Shown: positions 30,062 through 43,324, counted from the stretch's first letter. The stretch: DNA of 64,000 bases from Gammaproteobacteria bacterium (GCA_029882915.1 JAOUJZ010000004.1:20254-84253); one strand, 5' to 3'. Translations and numbers: made by a program. Notes: a model not told the origin generated them from the letters alone.

Positions 30062-30793
30062 TTAGCTTTTTAGATTTTCTAGATATAAAGCCGTGGCGCC
30101 AGCTACGGCCGCTGGAATCACCAGAAAGTTTATAAATGGAATCATCGTTGCCCCTAAGGCAGCCAAACCAAAGCCAAGTACTAATGGGCGACGTTGTTTT
30201 AACAGGGCTCGCTGTTGAGAAAATTTCATCAAGTGATTACCCATCGGATAATCATGATAATCCAGAGCGAGGATCCAGCTTGAAATGGCGATCCACAACA
30301 CTGGCGCGACAAAATTGATCACCGGGATCCACGAGAAAATAAACAGTGGGATCATCCACAACAGAAAGTAAGCAATTTTTTTAACTTCATTCCATAGCAT
30401 GGATGGCGTGTCTTTAATCACCTTCTGCCATTCCATTGATGGTGGTGCTTGCCCAGATAATTTAATTTCGACTGCCTCAGCCAAAATGCCATTGAATGGT
30501 GCGGCAAGTAAATTTGCGATGATCGAAAAACTGAAAAACACTATCATGGTGAGCAAGGCTGCAAATAGCGGCCAAATCAGCCACATGATGGCACTGAGTA
30601 ACCAGTCAGGTAACCAGCTCGGCATGATACTGTTGATCCACTGTTCAAACTGACTGATGCCTAACCAGATGGCAGCGCTGAATAACACGGTGTTGATCGC
30701 CATAGGAATATAGGCAAAGCGACGAATGCCTCGCTGATTAATGAGGCCAAATCCTTTGAATAAATAGCTCGCGCCTTTGAATAAATCTTGCAT
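30062..30793 (-). CDS. cysZ: Sulfate transporter CysZ
   Basis: A 243-residue inner-membrane protein of the EI24/CysZ family with helical hairpins and the conserved cytosolic segment WILALDYHDYPMGNHLMKF, near the E. coli length (253). CysZ imports sulfate for cysteine synthesis. The gene follows the FGGY kinase by about 18 bases on the minus strand and may share its transcript. Confidence 0.92.
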   Translation of the reverse strand: MQDLFKGASYLFKGFGLINQRGIRRFAYIPMAINTVLFSAAIWLGISQFEQWINSIMPSWLPDWLLSAIMWLIWPLFAALLTMIVFFSFSIIANLLAAPFNGILAEAVEIKLSGQAPPSMEWQKVIKDTPSMLWNEVKKIAYFLLWMIPLFIFSWIPVINFVAPVLWIAISSWILALDYHDYPMGNHLMKFSQQRALLKQRRPLVLGFGLAALGATMIPFINFLVIPAAVAGATALYLENLKS

Positions 30794-30811
30794 TGATACT
30801 CGCTTCCTAAG

Positions 30812-32089
30812 TTAAGTTAATGTAATGCCTTGTGCAATTCGTGCTACACCATATGCGGCTTCGGTGTGTTCAGGTTTAATAAAGGGCACTTTGATATGTT
30901 GCTGACGTATCGTTTGCCAGATCTGGTTTCCCGCGCCGCCACCAACAGTTCGAATACTGTTGAGTGATGATGCTCCCGCTTGTTGAAGACAGTGGTATGC
31001 CTGTTTTTCAATTTTTGCGATACCATTCAACAATCCATGTAAAAATTCTACATTACTACTGGGGCGAGGTGTCAGTCTTGGTTGAAAATTGGGATCGTTA
31101 ACAGGAAAGCGCTCACCGGGTGACAATAAGGGATAAAAGTCCGCAGTAGCAGCCTTAACGGAAATGTGTTCGCTAAACTGTTGTATCTGCTTATCATTAA
31201 AGAAGTGTCGTAATACGGCACCACCGCTGTTAGATGCACCACCAACCAGCCATTTATCACCCAAACGATGACTGTATACCCCTTGTTCGGGTAAAAACAC
31301 TGGCTTGTCGCTGATGAGTTTAACAACCAGTGTTGAACCTAATGATGTCACGGCATCCCCGATTTCATGAGCACCTGTGGCGATAAGTGCTGCAATACTG
31401 TCTGTTGTGCCAGCGATAATATCTGGTACTGTGTTGAGATTTAAATCGCCACATAACTGCGTTGATAATTGACCAATCATTGTTCCGGGCAATACGACAT
31501 CGGGTAATACGGTACGATCAGTAACGCTATCTAACCAGTCTGGCCAACTGCGGTTAACGGGGTCATAACCTGTTTTGAGGGCATTATTTTCATCAGTGAT
31601 ACCCAGAGATGCACCAAGTTTGAAGTTTAGCCAGTCGGCTTGATGCAGGAGTTTGAAGCCTGATGGTAATTCAGCATGCTGCTGAGCATGCAGTAATTTT
31701 GCCAAGCCACTGCTTGCACCATGTGCGCCTGAGTGTGCGGGTGCCAGATCAGCAATGGTTTTACTTTGTTCAACGGCACGGCTGTCGTTGTACATAATAA
31801 TAGGCGTTAGTGGCTTACCTTGATGATCAGTGATTAGAATTGAGCCAGAAGTGGCATCAACAGCAATGGCTTTTATTTCGAACCCCTGACATTGGGCAGT
31901 GAGTTGTTGTAATACCTGTTTTACAAGTTGCCAATGTGTGTCGGGATTTTGTTCTGAGCAGGGAGGGGTTGAGAATGTATTTGCTAGTGGTTGCTGGCTT
32001 TGGGCGATAATCTTTGCCGTGGCATCTATGGCAATAGCTCGACACCCTGAGGTGCCGAGATCAATACCAATCCAGGCATTATTATTCAT
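30812..32089 (-). CDS. FGGY-family carbohydrate kinase
   Basis: A 425-residue sugar kinase with the phosphate-1 motif GIDLGTSGCRAIAID at the N terminus, the catalytic region MYNDSRA, and the C-terminal ATP site VGGGAGNQIWQ. It is shorter than xylulokinase (about 490) and resembles the group of D-ribulose/xylulose kinase-like proteins found in bacteria and plants. Its sugar is not certain. It lies between queF and cysZ on the same strand, with no clear metabolic link to either. Confidence 0.85.
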   Translation of the reverse strand: MNNNAWIGIDLGTSGCRAIAIDATAKIIAQSQQPLANTFSTPPCSEQNPDTHWQLVKQVLQQLTAQCQGFEIKAIAVDATSGSILITDHQGKPLTPIIMYNDSRAVEQSKTIADLAPAHSGAHGASSGLAKLLHAQQHAELPSGFKLLHQADWLNFKLGASLGITDENNALKTGYDPVNRSWPDWLDSVTDRTVLPDVVLPGTMIGQLSTQLCGDLNLNTVPDIIAGTTDSIAALIATGAHEIGDAVTSLGSTLVVKLISDKPVFLPEQGVYSHRLGDKWLVGGASNSGGAVLRHFFNDKQIQQFSEHISVKAATADFYPLLSPGERFPVNDPNFQPRLTPRPSSNVEFLHGLLNGIAKIEKQAYHCLQQAGASSLNSIRTVGGGAGNQIWQTIRQQHIKVPFIKPEHTEAAYGVARIAQGITLT

Positions 32090-32109
32090 AATGCGATGGT
32101 GTTATATTG

Positions 32110-32499
32110 TTAAGGTAATTGCACCGGTGTTGGCGCAATCCAGCCTTCTTTACGGTGTTCAGCCACAACAGTTGTGTACACACCGCCACGAACATTAAAA
32201 ATACCGGTAACACGCATAAAACGAGGCTCGCATGCCGCCACTAAATCATCTAAAATCTGGTTGGTTACTTTTTCGTGAAAAGCACCTTGATCGCGATAAG
32301 ACCAGATATATAATTTGTAAGCCTTTAATTCGATACACTTTTGATCGGGTACATAGTCAATTTTGATAGTGGCAAAATCTGGTTGTCCAGTTTTTGGACA
32401 TAAACAAGTAAATTCAGGCGTTTCGATGTGAATGGTATAATCGCGATCAGGCATCGCATTATCAAAGGTTTCCAGCTCTTTGCTTGGTTGTGTAGACAT
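32110..32499 (-). CDS. queF: NADPH-dependent 7-cyano-7-deazaguanine reductase QueF
   Basis: About 129 residues from the ATG at 32499; the track start at 32511 is a TTG. It has the thioimide-forming cysteine in [12 protein letters not shown] and the QueF signature around [15 protein letters not shown]. This is the short, unimodular QueF type rather than the 280-residue E. coli form. It reduces preQ0 to preQ1 in queuosine synthesis. It is divergent from zipA. Confidence 0.95.
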   Translation of the reverse strand: MSTQPSKELETFDNAMPDRDYTIHIETPEFTCLCPKTGQPDFATIKIDYVPDQKCIELKAYKLYIWSYRDQGAFHEKVTNQILDDLVAACEPRFMRVTGIFNVRGGVYTTVVAEHRKEGWIAPTPVQLP

Positions 32500-32580
32500 A
32501 GAAAATCTCAATGTGGTGACGAAAACTATATATTATCCCTTAGTTGCGAGTTCATGAATAGAACAGAGGTTCCAGAATAA

Positions 32581-35394
<2,814 letters not shown>

Positions 35395-35395
<1 letters not shown>

Positions 35396-36444
35396 TGACA
35401 GCACTAACAGAAGCGATTAAAAAAGTCGCAACTGGACCACATTTAAGTAAAGACTTGAGCCTGAATGAAGCCCGACTGGCAATGTTGGAAATACTGTCTG
35501 ATAAGGCTGATCCTGTACAGGCAGCAATTTTCTTTATTGCACTGCGAATGAAGCGCGAAACCAAAGAGGAAAATCTTGGTATTTTGCAGGCACTACAGAC
35601 AAATACTGATCAAGTTTCTATCAATGTTGACCAATTATTAACTATTGCCGATCCCTTTAATGGTTATAACCGCCATTGTCCGATAACTGCATTTTTACCA
35701 GCTGTTTTGGCAGCCTGCGGCTTACCTACGGTGTCTCAGGGTGTGAAGGAAATGGGGCCTAAATTTGGTGTTACCCATTCACAAGTGTTGGCACAAGCGG
35801 GGGTGAAAACCGATCTTTCTGTGCAGGTGGCAGCACAACGTTTGACTGACTCTAATGTAGGATGGACATATATAGATCAAGCTCAGACAACACCCACACT
35901 GCATGATTTACAGGATTTGAGAACAAGGATGATCAAGCGCCCGAGTCTGGCGACACTAGAGAAATTAATCATGCCGATCAAAGCTCGAGGCAAAACCCAT
36001 TTACAGATTGGGTTTGTCCATAAGGCCTATCCAGAAGTATTAGCATGGCTGGCACAACAGGCGGGTTTTTCATCCGTATTGATTGTTCGAGGTCTTGAAG
36101 GTGGGATAGTACCCACACTACGTGAAACATCCAACTGTTTTCGTTCGGTTGCCGGTGAGCTGACTCCTTGTGTTTTTGACCCTACTGACTTTGATATTCA
36201 TCAAGATACACGTGGCACATTACCTGAAACAACGGATGAAGTAACCGCTCAACATACGGTTGAACTTGGCTTAAAAGCACTGGAAGGACAGTCAGGCCCA
36301 GCCTTTGATAGTCTGGTTTATGGCGGGGCAATGGTATTATGGCATTGTGGATTGCAACCTTCACAACATCAGGCTGCACAACATGTACGTCAAGTAATCC
36401 AGTCAGGTAAAGCAAAAGCATGTTTCGAACTGGGGATCGATTAG
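35395..36444 (+). CDS. TrpD2/YbiB-like phosphoribosyltransferase-fold protein
   Basis: About 349 residues from the ATG at 35395, which overlaps the ligA stop by one base; the track start at 35374 is a TTG inside ligA. It has the glycosyltransferase family 3 fold of anthranilate phosphoribosyltransferase (DPFNGYNRHCPITAFLPAVLAACG; VRGLEGGIVPT), but lacks the usual GTGGD catalytic motif, as YbiB/TrpD2 does. TrpD2 proteins bind nucleic acid rather than make tryptophan. Coupling to ligA fits a DNA-related role. Confidence 0.85.
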
Positions 36445-36453
36445 GAGTCACTC

Positions 36454-36870
36454 ATGGTATTTCAACAACAGCTGTCATTTGCTACTTCAGGCCGGAGCAC
36501 AACGAATATTACAGCACAGATCCAACAGATAGTGGCACAGTCTGGTATCAACATAGGTACCTGTCATGTGTTTGTTCAACATACCAGCGCATCGTTGATG
36601 CTATGTGAAAATGCCGATCCTGATGTCCGACGGGATCTGGAAATCTACATGCAATATATTGTTCCAGATGGTGATCCAATGTTTTTACATCAGGATGAAG
36701 GTCCCGACGATATGAGTGCCCATATTCGTACGGTGTTAACCAATCCTGATTTAACCATGCCGGTCAGTGGTGGACAGTGTGATCTAGGGATCTGGCAGGG
36801 CATCTATCTTTGGGAGCATCGTACCCATCGCCACCAACGACGAGTCATTGTCACCGTGCAGGGCGAATAA
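36454..36870 (+). CDS. YjbQ/UPF0047 family protein
   Basis: A 138-residue protein with the UPF0047 core: HTSASLMLCENADPDVRRDL, a His-rich centre (FLHQDEGPDDMSAHI), and the end GTWQG-like ...DLGIWQGIYLWEHR. Family members have weak thiamine-phosphate synthase activity in some bacteria; the physiological role is not settled. It lies 9 bases after the trpD2-like gene and ends that operon. Confidence 0.92.
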   Translation: MVFQQQLSFATSGRSTTNITAQIQQIVAQSGINIGTCHVFVQHTSASLMLCENADPDVRRDLEIYMQYIVPDGDPMFLHQDEGPDDMSAHIRTVLTNPDLTMPVSGGQCDLGIWQGIYLWEHRTHRHQRRVIVTVQGE

Positions 36871-36966
36871 CTAGTCTAAAAGTAGAATTTACTCACAGCG
36901 TATTGTTACTATTGTTGCTAGTAAAGACGCTCCGACATTTTGAACACACCTTTGAGGGATACAATC

Positions 36967-37548
36967 ATGAGTAAAATTTTAGATGAAGTACTTTCTGCAA
37001 ATGCTGACTATGTAGCCGGATTTGGAAGTAAATGTGATCTGCCGATGCCTCCTGGCAGGAATTTCGCCATATTAACTTGTATGGATGCACGACTGGACCC
37101 TGCTAAATATGCAGGTTTATCAGAAGGTGACGCCCATGTTATCCGTAATGCGGGTGGCAGAGCCAGTGATGATGCGATCCGATCATTGGTGATTTCATAC
37201 AAATTACTCGGCACCAAAGAGTGGTTTGTTATTCACCATACAGATTGTGGTATGGAAACATTTAATAATGAAATAATGGGTAATCTCTTAGCTAGTAGCT
37301 TAAAAAGGTCAAGCGTTGATGCATCAGGTTGGCATGATAGCGGCGATGGTGAAGGAACCACTGACGGTAAATTTATTCAATGGTTGACCATTAATGATCA
37401 GGCTCAAAGTGTGACGGAAGACGTGAAACGTATTCGTAATAGTCCGATGGTACCAGCTGAAATTCCAATTTATGGTTATATTTATGATTGTAAATCAGGA
37501 AAACTGGTTGAAGTTCCAGCAGCTACAGAAGCCGGTAAAGCGAGTTAA
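36967..37548 (+). CDS. Beta-class carbonic anhydrase
   Basis: A 193-residue enzyme from the ATG at 36967 (GAGGG upstream); the track start at 36940 is less likely. The zinc ligands and dyad are visible in TCMDARLDP (Cys, Asp-Arg) and HHTDCGM (His, Cys). It interconverts CO2 and bicarbonate. The next gene encodes a SulP anion transporter, which suggests joint control of bicarbonate supply, although a terminator-like hairpin separates them. Confidence 0.92.
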   Translation: MSKILDEVLSANADYVAGFGSKCDLPMPPGRNFAILTCMDARLDPAKYAGLSEGDAHVIRNAGGRASDDAIRSLVISYKLLGTKEWFVIHHTDCGMETFNNEIMGNLLASSLKRSSVDASGWHDSGDGEGTTDGKFIQWLTINDQAQSVTEDVKRIRNSPMVPAEIPIYGYIYDCKSGKLVEVPAATEAGKAS

Positions 37549-37562
37549 AAACTTGAAAATGT

Positions 37563-37603
37563 AACCGGTGGGAAAAGCAGTCTGTTCGCTTTTGCCACCG
37601 GTT
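37563..37603 (+). terminator. Hairpin after the carbonic anhydrase gene
   Basis: AACCGGTGG-GAAAAGC pairs with GCTTTT-CCACCGGTT in a long stem. The following sequence (AATACTTCTC) is poor in T, so termination may be partial. Confidence 0.65.
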
Positions 37604-37824
37604 AATACTTCTCTGATACTGAAATCTGTCACTTTTCATCGACAAAGCTACATAAAATCACCAATTTAGAGCCTATAACCCCCCGGTTTTACTGTATAAT
37701 TTCGCTCTTAAATTATTAGGTCTGATGTCATTTTTAAGCCACGTTTAATTTGTATCACCATAGATGTTGGCACTTCGATGATTTTTTCCGATCTTCATGA
37801 GCCACGTACGACCATAAATTTGCA

Positions 37825-37840
37825 GACATTATTTAATGTC
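37825..37840. promoter_or_regulatory. Short perfect dyad in the sulP leader
   Basis: GACATTA-TT-TAATGTC lies 33-48 bases upstream of the sulP start. It could be an operator or an RNA hairpin in the leader. Confidence 0.3.
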
Positions 37841-37872
37841 AGCACCTCATTTGTAACAAGGAAAAAATAAAC

Positions 37873-39363
37873 ATGCTGCTATCAGCAAAAAACGATTGGC
37901 TGGCTAATATTCGCGGCGACATTCTTGCCGGGATTGTCGTTGCTCTGGCATTGGTGCCTGAAGCTATTGCATTCTCCATTATTGCCGGTGTTGACCCAAA
38001 GGTTGGTTTATACGCGTCTTTTGCCATTGCGGTCATTATTGCCATTACCGGTGGTCGAGCCGGGATGATTTCTGCTGCTACTGCAGCAACAGCATTGTTA
38101 ATGGTGACTCTGGTTAAAGACTATGGTCTGCAATATTTGCTGGTAGCAACCATACTCGCTGGTGTGCTGCAAATATTGGCCGGTTACCTCAATTTACATA
38201 AGTTTATGAGCTTCGTGTCCAAGTCGGTGATGACAGGCTTTTTGAATGCACTGGCAATATTAATTTTTATGGCACAACTGCCAGAATTAATTAATGTCAC
38301 CTGGCATGTGTATGCTCTGACCACAATGGGTCTTGGAATTATTTATCTTTTTCCTTATGTGCCTAAAATCGGCCAGTTATTACCATCGCCTTTGGTCAAT
38401 ATTATTGTGCTGACTTTAATCGTGTATTACATGGGTATTGATGTTCGTACTATTGGTGACATGGGTGAATTGCCTGATACCTTGCCAGTGTTTTTATGGC
38501 CTGATGTGCCTCTTAATTTTGAAACACTGAGCATTATTTTTCCGTATTCAATCTCAATTGCTATTGTTGGTTTGCTTGAATCATTGATGACAGCAAATGT
38601 AATTGATGAGTTGACAGATACCGAGAGTGATAAAAAACGTGAGTGTAAGGGGCAGGGGATTGCCAATATAGGATCAGGTTTAATTGGTGGTATGGCAGGT
38701 TGTGCCATGATTGGACAATCAATCATCAATGTGAAATCAGGCGGTCGTGGCCGTTTATCAACGATGACAGCAGGTGTTCTATTATTGATTCTAGTTGTAT
38801 TTTTAAGTGATATTTTATCAATTGTCCCTATGGCTGCTTTGGTTGCTGTGATGATTATGGTGTCTATTGGTACCTTTAACTGGACATCAATTAAAGAGCT
38901 TAAAACTAATCCAAAAAGTGCATCCAGTGTAATGATTGCCACGGTTATTGTGGTGGTATGGACACATAATCTGGCATTTGGTGTGTTCACCGGTATATTA
39001 ATTGGTGCCTTATTTATGGCACAGCGTTTAAGTCAGTTTATGTATGTTGAGTCATACTATGATGAGGATGGCGATACCCGTTCTTATAATGTGGTTGGAC
39101 AGATTTTCTTTAATTCTTCCGACAAATTTATTAGCTTTTTTGATTTCAAAGAGGCGGTAGAGAAAGTAGTCATCGATGTTCATCGTGCACACTTTTGGGA
39201 TATTACTGCAGTAGCTGCGCTGGATAAGGTGGTCATCAAGTTACGTCGTGAAGGGGCTGATGTCATCATCATTGGCTTGAATGAGGCCAGTGAAACCTTA
39301 TTAGATAAGTTTGCTGTGCATGACAAACCAGAACAAATTGAAAAAATCATGGGGGGACATTAA
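37873..39363 (+). CDS. SulP-family anion transporter with STAS domain
   Basis: A 496-residue membrane protein with about 10-12 helices and the SulP signature near the N terminus ([23 protein letters not shown]), then a C-terminal STAS domain (about 410-495, [22 protein letters not shown]). SulP proteins carry sulfate or bicarbonate. The neighbouring carbonic anhydrase gene favours bicarbonate, but the specificity residues cannot be read reliably. A UspA-type gene follows after 2 bases. Confidence 0.92.
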   Translation: MLLSAKNDWLANIRGDILAGIVVALALVPEAIAFSIIAGVDPKVGLYASFAIAVIIAITGGRAGMISAATAATALLMVTLVKDYGLQYLLVATILAGVLQILAGYLNLHKFMSFVSKSVMTGFLNALAILIFMAQLPELINVTWHVYALTTMGLGIIYLFPYVPKIGQLLPSPLVNIIVLTLIVYYMGIDVRTIGDMGELPDTLPVFLWPDVPLNFETLSIIFPYSISIAIVGLLESLMTANVIDELTDTESDKKRECKGQGIANIGSGLIGGMAGCAMIGQSIINVKSGGRGRLSTMTAGVLLLILVVFLSDILSIVPMAALVAVMIMVSIGTFNWTSIKELKTNPKSASSVMIATVIVVVWTHNLAFGVFTGILIGALFMAQRLSQFMYVESYYDEDGDTRSYNVVGQIFFNSSDKFISFFDFKEAVEKVVIDVHRAHFWDITAVAALDKVVIKLRREGADVIIIGLNEASETLLDKFAVHDKPEQIEKIMGGH

Positions 39364-39365
39364 TA

Positions 39366-40235
39366 ATGACTGTTTCACAACAAGGTGTAATTCTGGCCGG
39401 TATAGACGGTTCGGATCTTGGAGATGCTGTTGTTGAACATGCAATCTGGATTTCACAAAACACTCAGTTGCCCGTGACATTTTTGCACACCATTGAACAT
39501 TCACATCATAGCGAACATCCTCATCACGAAGGCAATCTAACGCCTAATATTAAAGAACATCTGCTAGATGAACTATCAGAAGAAGATCATCAAAAAAGCA
39601 AACAATTGATAGCTGAAGGAAAGGTGATTCTCGAACAGGCTAAACTAAAGGCAGAGCAGGCGGGGTTAAAAAATAGTATTGCTAAACAACGTCATGGGAC
39701 ATTGCCGGAAGCTTTGGTGGATCTGGAAAATGAAGTCTTGATGGTGGTTTTAGGAGCAAAAGGCGAGGATCATAATGGCGATAATAAAGGCCTTGGTTCG
39801 CAGTTGGAAGAATCAATCCGGGCGATACATAAACCTGTATTTATTATTAAACAGGCTTTTTCTGAACCTAAAAAATTAATGCTGGCCTACAATGGCAGCC
39901 CAACATCCAGAAAAGCGTTGGATATGATTAAACAAGGTACTTTTTGTAATCAGTCGCTTGAAATACACGTGGTCAGTGTTCAAAAAAATCTTGATGATGC
40001 TCAGGCCTTGATTACTGACGTTAGCGATGTGTTGGCCGGTAGTAATATCAAGGTCACAGCTAAGGCAATTGCTGGTGAAGCCATTAATGAACTGACCCAG
40101 TATCAGCAACAAAATGACATTGATGTCACTGCAATGGGGGCATTTAGTCATGGCCAACTTCACGGTTTCTTTTTTGGCAGTTTCACAACCAGAATGTTGC
40201 TGGAAAGCACAACCAACTTTTTGTTGATTCGATAA
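39366..40235 (+). CDS. Tandem universal stress protein
   Basis: A 289-residue protein with two UspA folds: the first at about residues 7-160 (ILAGIDGSDLGDAVVEHAIW; VVLGAKG) with a His-rich insert (HSHHSEHPHHE), the second at about 175-289 (KLMLAYNGSPTSRKALDM; GAFSHGQLHGFFFGS). It is translated right after sulP (2-base gap, GGGGGG upstream), and SulP-Usp pairs are common, so it may modulate the transporter or bind ATP as a stress sensor. Confidence 0.9.
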   Translation: MTVSQQGVILAGIDGSDLGDAVVEHAIWISQNTQLPVTFLHTIEHSHHSEHPHHEGNLTPNIKEHLLDELSEEDHQKSKQLIAEGKVILEQAKLKAEQAGLKNSIAKQRHGTLPEALVDLENEVLMVVLGAKGEDHNGDNKGLGSQLEESIRAIHKPVFIIKQAFSEPKKLMLAYNGSPTSRKALDMIKQGTFCNQSLEIHVVSVQKNLDDAQALITDVSDVLAGSNIKVTAKAIAGEAINELTQYQQQNDIDVTAMGAFSHGQLHGFFFGSFTTRMLLESTTNFLLIR

Positions 40236-40260
40236 TTATTCCATGTGGTAGGTAATTCAT

Positions 40261-40788
40261 ATGACTGAGGATTTTGAACACGATGTGACTGAAGGCGATT
40301 TTCTTGAAGAAAAAAGCAAATCTCAGGTCAAGCGTGAGTTACAGGAATTAAAAGATTTGGGTAAGGCATTGATTGACTTATCGGTTAAAGACCTAGATAA
40401 ACTCAATCTTTCTGAACGGTTATATGAACTGATAATTGAAGCACACTCCATGACTCATATTGCCTTAAAAAGGCAGGTGGGTTTTATTGGTAGTGTGATG
40501 GTTCACGAGGACCATCAGGCTATTCAGCAACAGTTGAATAAACTTCGTCAGGCACATAATGGTCAAGTGAGAGCATTCCATCAGTTAGAGCAATGGCGTG
40601 ATGACTTGTTGGCTGGAGATAGTCAGGTTATGACGGTACTACGCAATCAATTTGAAGAGTTTGATATTCAACATGTCAGGCAATTGGTTCGAAATGCCAA
40701 TAAAGAAGCTACGCAAAATAAACCGCATAAATCAGCACGCTTGTTGTTTAAATATTTACAACAATGTCAGTTGGAACAGGATAAGTAA
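40261..40788 (+). CDS. darP: Ribosome biogenesis factor DarP (YjgA, DUF615)
   Basis: A 175-residue, highly charged helical protein with the DUF615 features KSKSQVKRELQELKDLGKAL and ARLLFKYLQQ. DarP binds late 50S precursors. The size fits (E. coli 183). It lies 25 bases after the Usp gene; the shared strand may only reflect position. Confidence 0.94.
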   Translation: MTEDFEHDVTEGDFLEEKSKSQVKRELQELKDLGKALIDLSVKDLDKLNLSERLYELIIEAHSMTHIALKRQVGFIGSVMVHEDHQAIQQQLNKLRQAHNGQVRAFHQLEQWRDDLLAGDSQVMTVLRNQFEEFDIQHVRQLVRNANKEATQNKPHKSARLLFKYLQQCQLEQDK

Positions 40789-40792
40789 GTTG

Positions 40793-42145
40793 CTAGTGCT
40801 TGGGTAGCTCAATAATAATATTGGCTCCACCAAGGCGACTTTTTTCCAGTCTAATTTCACCTCGATAGGCAGACACAATATCACTGACAATCGCTAATCC
40901 TAGGCCATGACCATCAACTTGTGTATCAACACGTTTACCACGTTTGATAATGTCATCTTGAGCATGTTCCGGAATTCCATTGCCATCATCTTCAATATGG
41001 ATTTCCACAGTGTTAGTATGCGGTTGTACAAATATATGAACTTTATTTTTGCAATATTTATACGCATTTTCCAGTAGGTTACCCAATAGCTCGTACAGAT
41101 CACCTTCATCAGCATGAATATAGACGTCGTGTCCAATTTCAAATTGGTGTTTTATTTGTTTTGATTGGTAAACCTTGTCAAGTGACAGCAGTAATTTATG
41201 GATAATTTCTCCTAGGGAGACTGGGGCCAGCAAGCTACTTTGACCTTCGGTCGATGCACGCTGTAGCTGGTAATTAACCAATGCATCAATACGATCCAAC
41301 TGTTCATGTCCAGTTCGTCGTAATTCAATAATATCTGAACTGCTCTCAAGCTCACCGCGAAATACGGCTAAGGGGGTTTTCAGACTATGGGCGAGATCTG
41401 CCAGTGAATTTTTATAACGTTCACGACGTGATTGTTCATGATCGAGCAAGGTATTGATATTTTGGGTGAGTTGATTAAGTTCTTTAGGGTAATCTTTCGA
41501 TAGTCGTTTGCGGTCACCACTTTCAATAGCATGTAGATCGATGGCTGCATCGTGTAGAGGACGTAAACTCCATCTTAAGATAAAGGCTTGGACGATTAAT
41601 AAGATTAGTCCTGTACCACCGAGCCAGGTCCATAAGCTACGTTGAAAGCCAATCTTTTGTTGTTCTATGGCATTCAGATCTTCAGAAATATTCAGGGTGT
41701 ATCCAAATTGTTGGCCTTGCGAGTTTTCCCACACGATGCCATAAGCCAGGTTAAGTAATTTGATGCCAGTATTGAGTGTAATAGTAGAGAAGTACTCCTT
41801 TGAAGGGCTAGGATGATCAGGTAAGGCAATAAATAGTCCTAATGTTGACTTAGATTGCCACACAATATCTCGCCCACTGGTGATTTGTGCGTATAAGCCT
41901 GAATTTGGAGTGGAGAATTCAGGTTCAGCCAGTTCTTCTGGCATGATAACAGCCCCATCTTCACTGAACTCGGCGACTGACAGTATCGTGTAAACGTAGT
42001 TTTTTAATCGTTTTTGATGAGCAGTATCTGCACTGCTCTGAAAGGCATTATTCAAGCTGAATGCTGAAACCCCTAAAAAGGCGGTCAACACTAGGCTAAC
42101 GGCAAGGAGTAGACGGTTGCTAAGAGAGAGTTGCTTAATGATCAC
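40793..42145 (-). CDS. PhoQ-like sensor histidine kinase of module 2
   Basis: A 450-residue kinase with TM about 10-30 and 172-191, a periplasmic domain of about 140 residues, a HAMP-like linker, H253 in LADLAHSLKTPLAVF, the N box (NLLENAYKYCKN) and G boxes (DDGNG, GHGLGLAIV). It resembles the kinase at 1508 in size, layout and motifs (IIKRGKRVDTQVDGHGLGL against LITTRGSRVDESIAGHGLGL). It overlaps its regulator gene by 11 bases. Confidence 0.92.
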   Translation of the reverse strand: MIIKQLSLSNRLLLAVSLVLTAFLGVSAFSLNNAFQSSADTAHQKRLKNYVYTILSVAEFSEDGAVIMPEELAEPEFSTPNSGLYAQITSGRDIVWQSKSTLGLFIALPDHPSPSKEYFSTITLNTGIKLLNLAYGIVWENSQGQQFGYTLNISEDLNAIEQQKIGFQRSLWTWLGGTGLILLIVQAFILRWSLRPLHDAAIDLHAIESGDRKRLSKDYPKELNQLTQNINTLLDHEQSRRERYKNSLADLAHSLKTPLAVFRGELESSSDIIELRRTGHEQLDRIDALVNYQLQRASTEGQSSLLAPVSLGEIIHKLLLSLDKVYQSKQIKHQFEIGHDVYIHADEGDLYELLGNLLENAYKYCKNKVHIFVQPHTNTVEIHIEDDGNGIPEHAQDDIIKRGKRVDTQVDGHGLGLAIVSDIVSAYRGEIRLEKSRLGGANIIIELPKH

Positions 42146-42815
42146 GTGCTAATGCTAACCGATATCCACGACCACGTAAGGTTTCAATGGGATTAAGCGT
42201 TTTATCAGGATCGAGTTTGGTGCGTAATCGTTTGATGAATACTTCAATAACATTGCTATCACGGTCATGATCCTGCTCGTAGATATGTTCAGTCAATTCT
42301 GTTTTTGACAACACTTCACCTGCGTGTAGCATTAAATAGTGAAGTAGACGATATTCATAAGCTGTTAGATCAATAATTACCGCATTGTTGGTAACTTCCT
42401 GGTTTGTAGGATTAAGCGCTATTGGGCCACAGGTTAAGGTTGAGTTTGCCCAGCCAGAAGCACGCCTAGCGAGGGCATTGATACGGGCAGATAGTTCTTC
42501 AAAATGAAAAGGTTTAACCAGATAATCATCAGCACCTGATTCCAGTCCTTCTACTTTGTCTTGCCATCGACCTCTTGCAGTCAGAATGAGAACCGGAAAA
42601 TCTTTTCCTGCTTTGCGTAGTTGTTGGATGACTTCGATACCAGATAGTTTTGGTAGACCCAGATCAATAATGGCGACATCATAGGGTTGCTCTAATCCAA
42701 GATATAGGCCTTCTTCACCATCAGCGACAGCATCAACGGTTAAGTTTTGTTTTTTGAGTTGCTGGGTGATTTGTTCACGTAAATGAATTTCATCTTCAAT
42801 GAGTAAAATTCGCAT
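42135..42815 (-). CDS. OmpR/PhoP-family response regulator of module 2
   Basis: A 226-residue regulator with receiver residues ED at 7-8, D51 (VAIIDLGLPKLSG), K in VKPF, and a winged-helix domain ending ETLRGRGYRLALARDH. The paired kinase gene is downstream. An upstream gap of about 150 bases to the PepSY gene could hold a separate promoter. Confidence 0.93.
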   Translation of the reverse strand: MRILLIEDEIHLREQITQQLKKQNLTVDAVADGEEGLYLGLEQPYDVAIIDLGLPKLSGIEVIQQLRKAGKDFPVLILTARGRWQDKVEGLESGADDYLVKPFHFEELSARINALARRASGWANSTLTCGPIALNPTNQEVTNNAVIIDLTAYEYRLLHYLMLHAGEVLSKTELTEHIYEQDHDRDSNVIEVFIKRLRTKLDPDKTLNPIETLRGRGYRLALARDH

Positions 42816-42964
42816 GAATACTACCTTGTCGGACTAAAGTAAAGGTGATTGAGGGTTATGGATGTAGTCTTGCAGGCATCCTATTGCCCTGTCAAGTATT
42901 TGCAAATTGATTGTTAAACAAGGTGATACGTGATGTCAATATAGCTTGTTAGGGCATTGAATAA

Positions 42965-43267
42965 TCAGTGTTGACGGGCGTGATGTCCAGACTGTGGATC
43001 AAGGCGGTAAATTTTTATTTTTCCGTCCTGATGCAGCACTTTGACTCGAAATAGAATTTTGCCTAGATAGAGTTCTTCATCGACAGATAACACTTTACCA
43101 TTTGATTCTACCTGAATTAATTCAGCAGCTGTTTCTTTGGTAAGTGGTAGCTGAATTTCATTAGTACCATCACCTGGTTCAATGTCATCCGGCAAATGTT
43201 TCGAAGATACAGAGAGTGATATTGCTAACAATGAAAGTAGGGCAATAAGCTTGCGGATCAACATCAA
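42965..43267 (-). CDS. PepSY-like periplasmic protein, module 2
   Basis: A 100-residue protein with a signal sequence (MMLIRKLIALLSLLAISLSVSS) and a PepSY-type C-terminal region (LGKILFRVKVLHQDGKIKIYRLDPQSGHH). The position between a cytochrome gene and a regulator/kinase pair is the same as for the PepSY gene at 3547. The domain is more divergent than the module 1 copy. Confidence 0.75.
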   Translation of the reverse strand: MMLIRKLIALLSLLAISLSVSSKHLPDDIEPGDGTNEIQLPLTKETAAELIQVESNGKVLSVDEELYLGKILFRVKVLHQDGKIKIYRLDPQSGHHARQH

Positions 43268-43324
43268 TGAAAGTACCTTTGAATTAACAATTTGTTGTTT
43301 TAAATATTATCAGACTTAAGAATG

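Larger units (their letters stand above)
37549..37872. other. Intergenic region between the carbonic anhydrase gene and sulP
   Basis: This 324-base gap holds a long hairpin at 37563-37603, a good -10 box (TATAAT at 37695-37700, no clear -35) and a small dyad at 37825-37840. It would give sulP a leader of about 170 nt. I see no ORF in it. Confidence 0.6.

Noticed and set aside
38427-38990. 187-residue ORF on the minus strand
   Set aside because: It lies wholly inside the SulP gene on the other strand, has no ribosome site and no recognisable domain.
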